This document shows positions 1-8,380 of a stretch of DNA of 43,832 nucleotides, piece by piece. The stretch is from Actinomadura bangladeshensis. Its GTDB lineage: Bacteria; Actinomycetota; Actinomycetes; Streptosporangiales; Streptosporangiaceae. The stretch covers positions 1 to 43,832 of the forward strand of contig NZ_SMJW01000035.1 in the NCBI RefSeq assembly GCF_004348335.1. Reading direction: 5' to 3'. Positions within the stretch are counted from its first letter, which is position 1, and every line of letters starts with the position of its first letter. The notes beneath the pieces are model-generated. The model ran no database searches, had not been told where the DNA came from, and saw nothing but the letters and a program-made list of their open reading frames with translations. Position numbers and translations under genes: made by a program.

Positions 1-34
1 TCCCCTAGCCCGCCCGCCGAGCCGGCCGCCACCT

Positions 35-98
35 CGTTGACCTGCGGCGTGTTGTTGCTTTCGGCGCGCTCATAACAACAACACGCCGCAAGTCAACG
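35..98. repeat. Dispersed palindrome, copy 1 (possible terminator)
   Basis: Two 23-base arms (35-57 and 76-98) are reverse complements except for one position, around an 18-base loop. The left arm begins CGTTGACCTGCGGCGTGTTG. It lies 18 bases beyond the stop codon of the TSUP permease gene. A near-identical, perfectly matched copy lies at 22821-22884, also at a gene end. It could act as a factor-independent terminator, but no U-run follows the stem on either strand. Confidence 0.75.
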
Positions 99-115
99 CA
101 CCCGGTGACACCGCG

Positions 116-883
116 CTAGCCGAACTGCTCGTAGGCCAGTTTCGCGACGAGGGCGCTGACGACGCAGAGCAGGACGATCCGCACGAAGCCGGCGCCGCGC
201 CTGATCGCCATGCGGGCCCCGAGCTGCGCGCCGACCGCGTTGGCGGCGGCCATGCCCAGGCCGACCGCCCACAGCACGTGCCCCTGCGCCGCGAAGACGA
301 CCAGCGCGCCGAGGTTGGTGCACGCGTTGATGATCTTCGAGGTGGCGGACGCGTCCACGAAGTCCAGGCCGAGCAGCGCGGTGAACGCGACGACCAGGAA
401 CGTCCCGGTGCCCGGCCCGACCAGCCCGTCGTAGAAGGCGATCGCGACGCCCGGGACGAGGACGGCGGCGGCGACCCGGCGGCGGGTCCGCAGCACGGTG
501 CGCGGCTCCCGGCCGAGGTCCGGCCTCAGCACGACGATCGCGGCGACGGCCAGCAGCACCACCATGATGACCGGTTTCAGCACGTCCGAGGAGATCGCCG
601 ACGCGCACAGCGCCCCGCCCGCCGCACAGCACACCGCGAGCACGCCCGCCGGGACGGCGACGCGGACGTCCGGCTTGGCCTTGCGCGCATAGGCGACCGC
701 GGCCGAGGCGGTGCCCGCGATCGAGCCGAGCTTGTTGGTGGCGAGCGCGGCCGCGACCGGCTGCCCGGGGTTGGCCAGCAGCAGCGCAGGCAACTGGATG
801 AGCCCGCCCCCGCCGACCACCGCGTCGATCCAGCCGGCCGCGACGGCGGCGGCCAGCAGCATGAGCACCTGCTCGGCGTGCAC
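116..883 (-). CDS. TSUP family (TauE/SafE) membrane transporter
   Basis: This is a 255-residue polytopic membrane protein of the sulfite exporter TauE/SafE (TSUP, DUF81) family, which moves sulfite, organosulfonates or other small anions across the cytoplasmic membrane. The N-terminal signature AGWIDAVVGGGGLIQLPALL and its second-half counterpart around GPGTGTFLVVAFTALLG show the internal duplication typical of the family. About seven or eight hydrophobic segments are visible and the length is normal. The GTG start at 883 has GGAG about six bases upstream. It follows the GNAT gene on the same strand with a 98-bp gap, so it may have its own promoter. The substrate cannot be told from sequence. 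Confidence 0.85.
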   Translation of the reverse strand: MHAEQVLMLLAAAVAAGWIDAVVGGGGLIQLPALLLANPGQPVAAALATNKLGSIAGTASAAVAYARKAKPDVRVAVPAGVLAVCCAAGGALCASAISSDVLKPVIMVVLLAVAAIVVLRPDLGREPRTVLRTRRRVAAAVLVPGVAIAFYDGLVGPGTGTFLVVAFTALLGLDFVDASATSKIINACTNLGALVVFAAQGHVLWAVGLGMAAANAVGAQLGARMAIRRGAGFVRIVLLCVVSALVAKLAYEQFG

Positions 884-981
884 GGGGACTCCGGGGGGTA
901 AGGAGTTAAGTGGAGATCACTGATTACCCTAGCGGTGCCCGGGGGACGTTATGCGGGCTTCATGAGCGCGTCACGAGGGTG

Positions 982-1524
982 TCACGAGGTCCACTCGTCG
1001 GCGAGGAGGGCCCAGACCTGCACGTCGCGGTGCTCGCCGTCCAGCTTGAACGCCTGCCGGTGGACGCCCTCGCACGTCATGCCGAGCCGCTCCGCGACGG
1101 CCGCGCTGGCGGTGTTGCGCGGGTCGCAGAGCCACTCGACCCGGTGCAGGCCGCGCTCGCCGAACGCCCAGTCGATCATGAGGCGGACGGCCCCGGTCAC
1201 CAGCCCGCGCCCCCGCGCCTCCGCCGCGAGCCACACGCCCGCCTCGCAGACGCCCCGCGCGGCGTCGAACGTCCGGAACAGCGTGCCGCCCTGGAGGACG
1301 CCGTCCACCCAGATGCCGTAGATGCGCGCCGCGTCCCTCGCCTGCTTGTCGGCGTACGCCTGCAGGAACCGCCGCGCCGCGGGCTCGTCCACGACCGTCC
1401 CGGCGAACGGGATGTACTCGCGGATGTCGGCGCGCACCCGGTCCACGTGCGCGGCGAACTCGGCCGCCCGCCACGGCTCCAGCGGCCGGAGCTCCGCGCC
1501 TTCGGCGAGCGTACGAGCGAACAT
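982..1524 (-). CDS. GNAT family N-acetyltransferase (RimJ/RimL-like)
   Basis: This 180-residue protein resembles RimJ/RimL-type GNAT acetyltransferases, which move an acetyl group from acetyl-CoA to an amine, often a protein N-terminus. The acetyl-CoA-binding region is seen as ARGRGLVTGAVRLMIDWAF, followed by HRVEWLCDPRNTASAAVAERLGM, the typical beta5/alpha4 signature. The ATG at 1524 is preceded by GGGAGG. The frame stays open upstream but runs through the divergent regulator, so the longer form is not real. It is transcribed divergently from a TetR gene starting 48 bp away, and that regulator is its likely controller. The substrate is unknown. Confidence 0.85.
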   Translation of the reverse strand: MFARTLAEGAELRPLEPWRAAEFAAHVDRVRADIREYIPFAGTVVDEPAARRFLQAYADKQARDAARIYGIWVDGVLQGGTLFRTFDAARGVCEAGVWLAAEARGRGLVTGAVRLMIDWAFGERGLHRVEWLCDPRNTASAAVAERLGMTCEGVHRQAFKLDGEHRDVQVWALLADEWTS

Positions 1525-1540
1525 GGGGCCTCCCGAGATA

Positions 1541-1560
1541 CGTACCGAACGTTTGTTATG
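1541..1560. promoter_or_regulatory. Candidate TetR operator, GNAT/TetR intergenic region
   Basis: An imperfect palindrome is centred on AACGTT in CGTACCGAACGTTTGTTATG, with seven of ten base pairs matched. It sits in the 48-bp gap between the divergent GNAT and TetR genes and covers the alternative ATG at 1558. That suits autoregulation and argues for the downstream start at 1573. It was identified by eye only. Confidence 0.4.
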
Positions 1561-1572
1561 TACCCTACGGGA

Positions 1573-2163
1573 ATGCCCGCCCGAGGTGATCACGACGCCC
1601 GCCGCCGGGACGTGTCCGAGGCCGTCTGGCGCGTCCTCGCCGAGCACGGCTTCGGCGGGCTGACACTGCGCGCCGTCGCGGCGGAGATGGGCGCCTCCAC
1701 CGGCCTGCTCACCCACTACTTCCCGAACAAGAAGGCCCTCGTCGCGCACGCCCTCGACGTGGCCGACGAACGCACCGGGAACCGCCCGCTGCGCACGGCG
1801 CCGCCCGGTTTGGCGGCCCTGCGCGCCGCCCTCCTCGACGTCCTCAGCCTCACCCCCGCCGGGACGGACATGAACCGCGTATGGGTCAGCTCCTGGGACG
1901 TCTCGCTCGCCGATCCCGCCCTCGCGTCCCGCCAGAAGGACCGCTACGACAACTGGCGCGGCCGCCTCCGCCCGCATGTGGCCGCGGCCGTCTCACTCGG
2001 CGAACTGCCCGCTTCCAGCGACGTGGACGACATCGTCGCGTCCGCCGCCGCGTTCGCGCACGGCCTCGTCGTCCACGCCCTCTTCGACCCGGACCGCTTC
2101 CCACCCGACCGCCAGATCGCCATGCTCGACGCCTTCCTCACGTCCCTGGCCGCGGCACGCTGA
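1573..2163 (+). CDS. TetR/AcrR family transcriptional regulator
   Basis: This is a 196-residue repressor with a normal TetR layout. The N-terminal helix-turn-helix reads GGLTLRAVAAEMGASTGLLT followed by HYFPNKKALVAHALD, the canonical recognition helix and YF-x-K-x-x-L motif. A variable helical ligand-binding domain follows. The start is taken at 1573 (MPARGDHDARRR); ATG 1558 is in frame and would add five residues, but it lies within the probable operator. The gene is divergent from the GNAT acetyltransferase and probably represses it and itself. The effector is unknown. Confidence 0.85.
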   Translation: MPARGDHDARRRDVSEAVWRVLAEHGFGGLTLRAVAAEMGASTGLLTHYFPNKKALVAHALDVADERTGNRPLRTAPPGLAALRAALLDVLSLTPAGTDMNRVWVSSWDVSLADPALASRQKDRYDNWRGRLRPHVAAAVSLGELPASSDVDDIVASAAAFAHGLVVHALFDPDRFPPDRQIAMLDAFLTSLAAAR

Positions 2164-2264
2164 GGAGGCGGGGCAACGCTGCGAGGCCGGTGGCATGACG
2201 ATCAGCACGCGCGCCCTCGGAACCGACTCCGCCGCCCCGCCCGACGACCGCTACTCGGCCGGGG

Positions 2265-2606
2265 TCACCAGTTCCTGGGAGCGATCAGCTCTTCGGTGTC
2301 CGCGTCCGCGAAGCCGTAGGCGGTCGCGACGAACCAGAACTCCATGCCGATGGCGTCTCTCGCGACGGTCTCGATCTCGCTGTCCGCCGCGAGGAACTCC
2401 TCCTCCAGGACGTTGAACTCCTCCGTGGCCGCGTGCGTGAGCAGATACAGCGCCGCCAGGTCGGCCGGCCGCTCGGCCTCGATCCGCTCGCAGAGCCTCA
2501 TCAGGATCGTCCGGCCCTTGTCGACGACGCGGGCCGGGTAGTAGTCGTCCTCGTACATCTCCTTGAGGAACGCGTGCTCGTTCACCTGCTCGTTGGTCAG
2601 CGCCAT
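2265..2606 (-). CDS. DUF5713 family protein
   Basis: This is a 113-residue acidic, helical protein of unknown function. The pattern FLKEMYEDDYYPARVVDKGR, then THAATEEFNVLEEEF, then SEIETVARDAI matches my memory of DUF5713, found singly in many bacteria. The ATG at 2606 follows AAGGGAGA at good spacing; an in-frame upstream ATG at 2621 has no better ribosome site. No signal peptide or membrane segment is seen. Neighbouring genes (TetR, converging on it, and pcrA) give no functional clue. Confidence 0.75.
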   Translation of the reverse strand: MALTNEQVNEHAFLKEMYEDDYYPARVVDKGRTILMRLCERIEAERPADLAALYLLTHAATEEFNVLEEEFLAADSEIETVARDAIGMEFWFVATAYGFADADTEELIAPRNW

Positions 2607-2670
2607 CCCGTCTCCCTTCACCGGGACGAGATCTACACCACGGCGGTGACAGTCCTATGGGCGAGACGCC

Positions 2671-4974
2671 TCAGAGTTTCTCAATGGTGGCGAAGCGGAG
2701 GACCAGGGTGCGGACGCCGTATTCGCCGCCGAAATCGACGCTGGCCTTCTCGCCGCGGTCGTAGACGGAGACGACGGTGCCCAGGCCGAAGGCGTCGTGG
2801 GTGACCTTGTCGCCGGGGGAAAGGGACGGGACGGCGCGGTTCCCCGGCGAGCGGGTGCCCGGGCGTTCCGCCATTCTCGACATCGCCGGAGTGGACATCG
2901 ACGACGCTTCGCGTTCCCATTCGACGAGGGTCGTCGGCACCTCGCCCAGGAACCGCGACGGCGGGTTGACCTGCGGCGCGCCCCAGGAGCTGCGCATCGC
3001 GGCGCGGGAGACGTAGAGGCGCTGCCGGGCGCGGGTGATGCCGACGTAGGCGAGGCGGCGCTCCTCTTCGAGTTCCTTGGGGTTGCTCATGGCGCGCAGG
3101 TGCGGGAAAACGCCGTCCTCCATTCCGGTCAGGAAAACGACCGGGAATTCGAGGCCCTTCGCGGTGTGCAGGGTCATCAGCGTGACGACGCCCTGGTCGG
3201 TCTCCTCGGGCTGCTCGCCGGGCGGGACGGGGCCGCCCTTCGCGCCGCCGGGAATGGAGTCGGCGTCGGCCACCAGCGCGACCTGCTCGAGGAATTCGGG
3301 GAGGCGGCCCTCGGCCGATTCGCCGTCGAGGCGCTCCTCGAATTCGCGGGCGACGGCTTCGAGTTCCTGGAGGTTCTCGACGCGGGTCTCGTCCTGCGGG
3401 TCCTTGGAGTTCTGGAGCTCCTCCAGGTAGCCGCTGACCTTCAGGACCTCGGTGAGGAGGTCGGCGGGGGTGAGCGTCTCGGCGGCGTTGCGCAGCTCGT
3501 CCATCATCGTGACGAACTCGCGGACGGCGTTGATGGAGCGGGTCGCCATGCCGGGCACGTCCGCGGGCACGCGGAGGGCCTGCCAGAACGAGATCCGCTC
3601 GCGGGACGCGTACGCCTCGACGCACGCTTCGGCGCGGTCGCCGATGCCGCGCTTGGGGACGTTCAGGATGCGCCGCAGGGAGACGGTGTCCTCGGGGTTG
3701 GCGAGGCAGCGCAGGTAGGCGAGCGCATCGCGGATCTCCTTGCGCTCGTAGAAGCGGACGCCGCCGACGACCTTGTAGGGCAGCCCGACGCGGATGAACA
3801 CTTCCTCGAAGACGCGCGACTGGGCGTTGGTGCGGTAGAAGACGGCGACGTCGCCGGGACGGGCGTCGCCGTCGTCGGTGAGCCGGTCGACCTCGTGCGC
3901 GACGAACGCGGCCTCGTCGTGCTCGTTGTCGGCCACATAGCCGGTGATCTTGTGGCCCTCGCCCTGGTCGGACCACAGCCGCTTCGGCCGGGGGCGCGGG
4001 TTGCGCTCGATGACCGCGTTCGCCGCCGACAGGATCGTCTGCGTGGAGCGGTAGTTCTGCTCCAGCAGGATCGTGGTCGCGTCCGGGTAGTCGCGCTCGA
4101 ACTCCAGGATGTTGCGGATCGTCGCACCGCGGAACGCGTAGATCGACTGGTCGGCGTCGCCGACGACGCACAGCTCCGCAGCGCCCACCCCCTCGACGTG
4201 CTCTCCCTGGGGGGACGACCCCCCAGACCCCCCGGCAACCGCGATAGGGGCCGTCAGCTCGCGGACGAGCTCGTACTGCGCGTGGTTGGTGTCCTGGTAC
4301 TCGTCGACCAGGACGTGCCGGAACCGCCGCCGGTAGTGCTCGGCGGCCTCCGGGAAGACCTGCAGCAGGTTGACCGTCATCATGATCAGGTCGTCGAAGT
4401 CCATCGCGCCGGCCTGCTGGAGCCGCGCCTGGTACATCTCGTACGCCTCGGCGAGCGTCTGCTCCATGTGCGTGGACGCACGGTTCTTGAACGTCTCGTA
4501 GTCGATCAGCTCGTTCTTCAGGTTGGACACCTGGGCGCTGAACGACTTCGGCGGGTACCGCTTCGGGTCGAGGTCGAGCTCGCGGCAGACCAGCGCCATC
4601 AGCCGGTTCGCGTCGGCCTGGTCGTAGATCGAGAAGCTCGTGGGGAAGCCGAGGCGCTTGGCCTCGCGGCGCAGGATCCGCACGCACGCGGAGTGGAACG
4701 TCATCACCCACATGGCGCGCGAGCGCGGCCCGACGAGGGCGCCGACGCGCTCCTTCATCTCGGCGGCGGCCTTGTTGGTGAAGGTGATCGCGAGGATCTG
4801 GCCGGGGTGCGCGTCCCGCTGGCCGAGCAGGTACGCGATGCGGTGCGTGAGCACCCGGGTCTTGCCCGAGCCGGCGCCCGCGACGATCAGCAGCGGGCCG
4901 CCGGAGTGCACGACGGCGGCGCGCTGCTGCGGGTTGAGGCCATCGAGCAAGGGGTGAGCTTCGGTCTTCGACAT
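2671..4974 (-). CDS. pcrA: ATP-dependent DNA helicase PcrA/UvrD
   Basis: This is a 767-residue superfamily 1A 3'-5' helicase used in nucleotide excision repair, replication restart and removal of RecA filaments or stalled polymerase. Visible motifs in order are the Q motif LNPQQRAAV, Walker A GAGSGKTRVLTHR, Walker B VDEYQDTN, motif III GDADQSIYAFRGA, motif IV LEQNYRS, motif V LMTLHTAKGLEFPVV and motif VI YVGITRARQRLYVS. The C-terminus has the Tudor-like GDKVTHDAFGLGTVVSV segment typical of PcrA. The start is ATG 4974; the longer frame lacks family similarity. An unusual glycine/serine insertion (about residues 245-257) precedes motif III and is encoded by a C/G-run element shared with guaA. 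Confidence 0.95.
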   Translation of the reverse strand: MSKTEAHPLLDGLNPQQRAAVVHSGGPLLIVAGAGSGKTRVLTHRIAYLLGQRDAHPGQILAITFTNKAAAEMKERVGALVGPRSRAMWVMTFHSACVRILRREAKRLGFPTSFSIYDQADANRLMALVCRELDLDPKRYPPKSFSAQVSNLKNELIDYETFKNRASTHMEQTLAEAYEMYQARLQQAGAMDFDDLIMMTVNLLQVFPEAAEHYRRRFRHVLVDEYQDTNHAQYELVRELTAPIAVAGGSGGSSPQGEHVEGVGAAELCVVGDADQSIYAFRGATIRNILEFERDYPDATTILLEQNYRSTQTILSAANAVIERNPRPRPKRLWSDQGEGHKITGYVADNEHDEAAFVAHEVDRLTDDGDARPGDVAVFYRTNAQSRVFEEVFIRVGLPYKVVGGVRFYERKEIRDALAYLRCLANPEDTVSLRRILNVPKRGIGDRAEACVEAYASRERISFWQALRVPADVPGMATRSINAVREFVTMMDELRNAAETLTPADLLTEVLKVSGYLEELQNSKDPQDETRVENLQELEAVAREFEERLDGESAEGRLPEFLEQVALVADADSIPGGAKGGPVPPGEQPEETDQGVVTLMTLHTAKGLEFPVVFLTGMEDGVFPHLRAMSNPKELEEERRLAYVGITRARQRLYVSRAAMRSSWGAPQVNPPSRFLGEVPTTLVEWEREASSMSTPAMSRMAERPGTRSPGNRAVPSLSPGDKVTHDAFGLGTVVSVYDRGEKASVDFGGEYGVRTLVLRFATIEKL
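4204..4242. repeat. In-frame C/G-run element, copy in pcrA
   Basis: Runs of six C and six G flank short spacers (core CTGGGGGGACG, then two six-C runs separated by AGA, then GGCAACCGC). Read on the coding strand it gives GGSGGSSPQ in PcrA. A closely similar stretch lies at 42381-42419 in guaA, in the same reading frame, giving [20 protein letters not shown] and CCCCCCAG can pair as a short hairpin. Confidence 0.7.
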
Positions 4975-5115
4975 CACGTGCGAGTCTACGGCGCGGCGCG
5001 GACGTTTTCGGCGCGTCCCGAAGTCCGGCCCCCGCGGCAGCATGTGGACAGCCGCCCCGCCCCGCCGCGTCCCGTCCCGCGCGGGCCGGTCGCCCGGCCC
5101 GCCGGAACCGGGGCG

Positions 5116-5502
5116 TCAGGACGTCTTGCGGTGGTCGCGGGCGGACTCGGCCGCGGCGTGGACGGCGGCGAGGTCGGCGCCCGTCGCTGCCATCGAGGCG
5201 GCGGCGACCGCGCCCTCGACGAGCGGCGCGTCCGCGAGCAGCACGTCGTCGCCGTCGGCGTCCTCGATCAGCATCTTCGCGGTGAGGACGGAGCTGCCGA
5301 GGTCGGCCAGCAGGACCACACCCTCGCCCTCGTTCGCGGTGGCGACGGCCTGCTCGACCAGGTCGATGCTGGTGCCGAGCCGTCCCTCGGCGTCGCCGCC
5401 GGCGGGTTCGACGACGGCCTTGCCGACGCCCATCGCGCGGGCGACCTCGGCGACGCCCTCGGCCAGCGTCCGGCTGTGCGAGATGATCACGATGCCGACC
5501 AT
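5116..5502 (-). CDS. dhaM: PTS-dependent dihydroxyacetone kinase phosphotransferase subunit DhaM
   Basis: This is a 128-residue EIIA-Man-like domain that takes phosphate from HPr of the phosphotransferase system and passes it to ADP bound on DhaL. The phosphorylatable His9 is in VIISHSRTLAEG, and the GVVLLADLGSS and EGAVAAASMAATGADL segments are typical of DhaM. Only the EIIA domain is present; some DhaM proteins carry fused HPr and EI-like domains, so this one must rely on separate HPr and EI. It is the last gene of dhaKLM, and its ATG at 5502 lies one base after the dhaL stop, which implies coupled translation. The frame extends to 5523 without a better start. Confidence 0.9.
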   Translation of the reverse strand: MVGIVIISHSRTLAEGVAEVARAMGVGKAVVEPAGGDAEGRLGTSIDLVEQAVATANEGEGVVLLADLGSSVLTAKMLIEDADGDDVLLADAPLVEGAVAAASMAATGADLAAVHAAAESARDHRKTS

Positions 5503-5503
5503 G

Positions 5504-6160
5504 TCAGCCCTCCCCCGCCGCATCGGCCTGCGTCACATCGGCGAGCCCGCGCAGGATCAGCGCGGTGGACGAGGCGCCCGGGTCCATGTGCCCGACGCTG
5601 CGCGGCCCGAGATAGCTGGCCCGCCCCTTGCGCGCCTGCATCGGGACGGTGTCGTCCGCGCCCTGGGCGGCGGCGTCGGCGGCGGCGCGCACGCATCCGG
5701 CCAGGTCGGAGCCGTCGGCCAGCGCCGCCTCGTAGGCCGCGACGGCCGGTGCCAGCGCGTCGACCATCGTCTTGTCGCCGTCGGCGGCCTTGCCGAGGTC
5801 GCGGACGCCGTCCAGCCCGGCCCGGAGCGCGGAACCGAGCGCGGCGGCGTCGACCTCGTCGGCGTCGCCGAGCGCCTTGCCGGCGCGGCGCAGCAGCGTC
5901 CCGTAGAGCGGGCCGGACGCGCCGCCGGTCTTGGACACGATCGCCCGCCCGGCCGCGACCAGCACCTTTCCCGGCGGAGCGTCCGCGGGGAGAGCCTCGA
6001 CGGCGGCGCGGAAGCCGCGGTCGAGGTTGTGGCCGTGGTCGCCGTCGCCGATGGCCGCGTCCAGCCGGGTGAGCCGTTCGGCGTCCGCCGACACCAGTTC
6101 GGCGGCGTGCCTGATCCAGGCGCCGAGGCCGGCTCCGTGCACGGGCACCGCCCCGTTCAC
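5504..6160 (-). CDS. dhaL: Dihydroxyacetone kinase ADP-binding subunit DhaL
   Basis: This 218-residue subunit holds ADP as a permanent cofactor that is rephosphorylated by DhaM, and it phosphorylates dihydroxyacetone bound to DhaK. The Mg-nucleotide motif is GDGDHGHN (Asp39, Asp41), followed by [15 protein letters not shown] and the late [16 protein letters not shown]. The GTG start at 6160 overlaps the dhaK stop as GTGA, so translation is coupled. The much longer open frame to 6322 lies inside dhaK and is discarded. Length is normal for the family (about 210). Confidence 0.93.
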   Translation of the reverse strand: MNGAVPVHGAGLGAWIRHAAELVSADAERLTRLDAAIGDGDHGHNLDRGFRAAVEALPADAPPGKVLVAAGRAIVSKTGGASGPLYGTLLRRAGKALGDADEVDAAALGSALRAGLDGVRDLGKAADGDKTMVDALAPAVAAYEAALADGSDLAGCVRAAADAAAQGADDTVPMQARKGRASYLGPRSVGHMDPGASSTALILRGLADVTQADAAGEG

Positions 6161-7152
6161 CGGCCCCACCGCAGCCCCGGCGTCTCGACCGGCGCGTCCC
6201 AGAGCCGGGTCAGCTCGGGCGTCACCCGGCACACGCTGATCATGCAGCCGGCCATCTCCAGGCTGGTCACGTACGGGCCGACGAGGCGGCGGACGACGGT
6301 CGCGCCGTGCCCCTCCAGCCACTCGGCCGCCGCCGCGTAGGCGATGTACTGCTCGATCAGCGGGGTGCCGCCCATCCCGTTGACCAGCACCAGCACCTCG
6401 GACCCGGACAGCGGCACGTCCGCGTCGATCGCGCTGAGCGACGCGTCCACGATCTCCGCCGCCGTGCCGATCTTGGCCCGCTCCCGGCCGGGCTCCCCGT
6501 GGATGCCGATGCCGAGCTCCATCTCGTCCTCGCCCAGCTCGAACGTGGGCGTCCCGGCGGCCGGGACCGTGCAGGACGACAGCGCGACACCGAACGACCG
6601 GCTGCGCTCGTTCACCTCCCGCGCGACCGCGGCGACGGCGTCCAGCGCGGCGCCCTCCTCGGCGAGCGCACCGGCGATCTTCTCGGCGAACAGCGTGGCG
6701 CCCGTTCCGCGCCGCCCCGCCGTGAACGTGCTGTCCTCAACGGCCACGTCGTCGTCGATGATGACCGACGTGACCTCGATGTCCTCGTCCTCGGCCAGCT
6801 CGGCGGCCAGCTGGAAATTCATGACATCGCCGGTGTAGTTCTTGACGATATGGAGGACGCCGGCGCCGCCGTTCACCGCCATCGTCGCCGCGATGATCTG
6901 GTCGGGCACCGGGGAGGTGAACACCTCGCCGCAGCAGGCCGCGTCCAGCATGCCGAAGCCGACGAACCCGGCGTGCAGCGGCTCGTGACCGGACCCGCCG
7001 CCCGACACCAGGGCGACCTTCCCGGTGCGCGGCGCGTCCGCCCGCACGACGGTGCCGTTCTCCGGATCGACAGTGAGCGACGGATGCGCGGCGGCCAGTC
7101 CGCGCAGCGCGTCGGAGACCACGTCCGCCGGGGCGTTGATGAGTTTGCGCAT
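6157..7152 (-). CDS. dhaK: Dihydroxyacetone kinase substrate-binding subunit DhaK
   Basis: This is a 331-residue DhaK, the subunit that binds dihydroxyacetone covalently as a hemiaminal to a histidine. The substrate pocket is seen as [16 protein letters not shown] (residues 50-65), and the covalent histidine is in [10 protein letters not shown] near residue 216. It leads the dhaK-dhaL-dhaM operon, whose product is dihydroxyacetone phosphate for glycolysis. The ATG at 7152 starts with MRKLIN as in other DhaK proteins. An upstream nucleoside hydrolase is divergent, with 86 bp between starts. No dhaR-type activator gene is adjacent. Confidence 0.95.
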   Translation of the reverse strand: MRKLINAPADVVSDALRGLAAAHPSLTVDPENGTVVRADAPRTGKVALVSGGGSGHEPLHAGFVGFGMLDAACCGEVFTSPVPDQIIAATMAVNGGAGVLHIVKNYTGDVMNFQLAAELAEDEDIEVTSVIIDDDVAVEDSTFTAGRRGTGATLFAEKIAGALAEEGAALDAVAAVAREVNERSRSFGVALSSCTVPAAGTPTFELGEDEMELGIGIHGEPGRERAKIGTAAEIVDASLSAIDADVPLSGSEVLVLVNGMGGTPLIEQYIAYAAAAEWLEGHGATVVRRLVGPYVTSLEMAGCMISVCRVTPELTRLWDAPVETPGLRWGR

Positions 7153-7224
7153 GTCTCATGCTCTACCCGCGTCCGGCGCCGCCTCCCAGACCCAATCGGC
7201 GATCGGCCGGGTTCGCACGGTCCG

Positions 7225-7230
7225 TATAGG
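7225..7230 (+). promoter_or_regulatory. Candidate -10 box for leaderless nucleoside hydrolase mRNA
   Basis: TATAGG lies eight bases before the GTG at 7239, the spacing expected if transcription begins at the start codon. No Shine-Dalgarno is present and no convincing -35 box was found. Confidence 0.3.
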
Positions 7231-7238
7231 TTTCATCC

Positions 7239-8207
7239 GTGAGCCCGTCCGTGAGCACAAGACCGACGTTCCTGTACGACTGCGACACCGGCATCGACGA
7301 CGCGATGACGCTGCTGTACCTGGCCTCCCTCGTCCGGGCGGGCGAGGCGGAGCTGGTCGGCGTCGGCACGGTGCACGGCAACATCGACCCGCTGACCGGC
7401 GCGCTGAACACGCTGCGCGTGCTGGAGGCGGCGGGGATCACCGAGGGCGTGCCGGTCGCGGTCGGCGCGGCCCGGCCGATGGCGCAGAACGTCCACTACG
7501 CGCTCGACTGGCACGGGACGGACGGCCTCGGCGACACGCACCTGCCCGACCCGGCCGGACGGCCCGCCGCCGAGCCGGCGCCCGCGCAGATCGTCCGGCT
7601 GGCCCGCGAGCGGCCCGGCGAGCTGACGCTGCTGGCGACCGGTCCGCTGACGAACCTGGGCGCGGCGCTGCTGCTGGACGGCGAGCTGCCGTCGCTGGTC
7701 CGCGAGGTCGTGGTCATGGGCGGCGCGTTCGACCACCCCGGCAACATCACGACGCACGCCGAGGCGAACATCTGGCACGACCCGGAGGCCGCCGACCTGG
7801 TGTTCGCGGCGGACTGGCCGGTCGTGCTGGTGCCGCTGGACGCCACGCACCCGACCGCCGTCCACGACGACTGGCTCGACCGGCTGGCCGCCCACGAGAG
7901 CGAGGTCGCGCAGTTCGCGGCCCGCATCCTGAAGTTCTACGAGGTCGCCTATACGCCGACGCTGAAGCGCCGGGGCGCGGTCATCCACGACGCGCTCGCC
8001 GCGATGCTGGCCGTCGATCCGGGGCTCGGCGAGTACGCCCACCGTCCCGTCCGGGTGGAGCTGCACGGCGAGCTGACGCGCGGCACCACCGTGTGGGACG
8101 CGCGGTCGCTGCCCGCCGAGGACGTCCGCCGCCCGGCGAAAATCGCCGTCGGCAGCGACGTGCGGGCGTTCCAGGAACGCCTGCTCACCGCGCTGACCTC
8201 GCTGTAA
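7239..8207 (+). CDS. Nucleoside hydrolase (IUNH family)
   Basis: This is a 322-residue enzyme that hydrolyses the N-glycosidic bond of ribonucleosides to ribose and free base, for salvage. The calcium- and ribose-binding N-terminal motif DCDTGIDDA spans residues 14-22, VVVMGGAFDHPGNITTHAEANIWHDP contains the central catalytic and ribose-contact residues, and HDALAAML provides the late His-Asp. All key elements are intact and length is typical. The GTG at 7239 is used; an in-frame GTG at 7251 would remove four residues. Purine or pyrimidine preference cannot be deduced. Confidence 0.92.
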   Translation: MSPSVSTRPTFLYDCDTGIDDAMTLLYLASLVRAGEAELVGVGTVHGNIDPLTGALNTLRVLEAAGITEGVPVAVGAARPMAQNVHYALDWHGTDGLGDTHLPDPAGRPAAEPAPAQIVRLARERPGELTLLATGPLTNLGAALLLDGELPSLVREVVVMGGAFDHPGNITTHAEANIWHDPEAADLVFAADWPVVLVPLDATHPTAVHDDWLDRLAAHESEVAQFAARILKFYEVAYTPTLKRRGAVIHDALAAMLAVDPGLGEYAHRPVRVELHGELTRGTTVWDARSLPAEDVRRPAKIAVGSDVRAFQERLLTALTSL

Positions 8208-8380
8208 GGCGGTTCCGCACGGCCGTCACGCACGTCCGCGCGAGAAGTTCCCGATCTTCGGACGTGCCCGAATCGTTCACTGACCTTATGGTTGAAACCG
8301 TGACCAACGTTCTAGACGACGGTGAGCCGAGCGGAGCTCGTCCCTTGAATGGCGGTGGGCGGGGGCTGGAGGACGGCAAT

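Noticed and set aside
910..1557. Long upstream extension of the TetR frame
   Set aside because: It is antisense to the GNAT gene and encodes an Arg/Pro/Ala-rich sequence typical of shadow frames in high-GC DNA.
2194..2416. Short plus-strand ORF after the tetR gene
   Set aside because: It overlaps the DUF5713 gene in antisense, and the only support is an ATG without a clear ribosome site.
2965..2985. GGTTGACCTGCGGCG in pcrA as a further copy of the dispersed palindrome
   Set aside because: Only one arm matches, it is coding, and no inverted partner follows.
2797..6072. 1091-codon plus-strand open frame over pcrA and dhaLM
   Set aside because: It is the complement of well-identified genes and its composition is that of a shadow frame.
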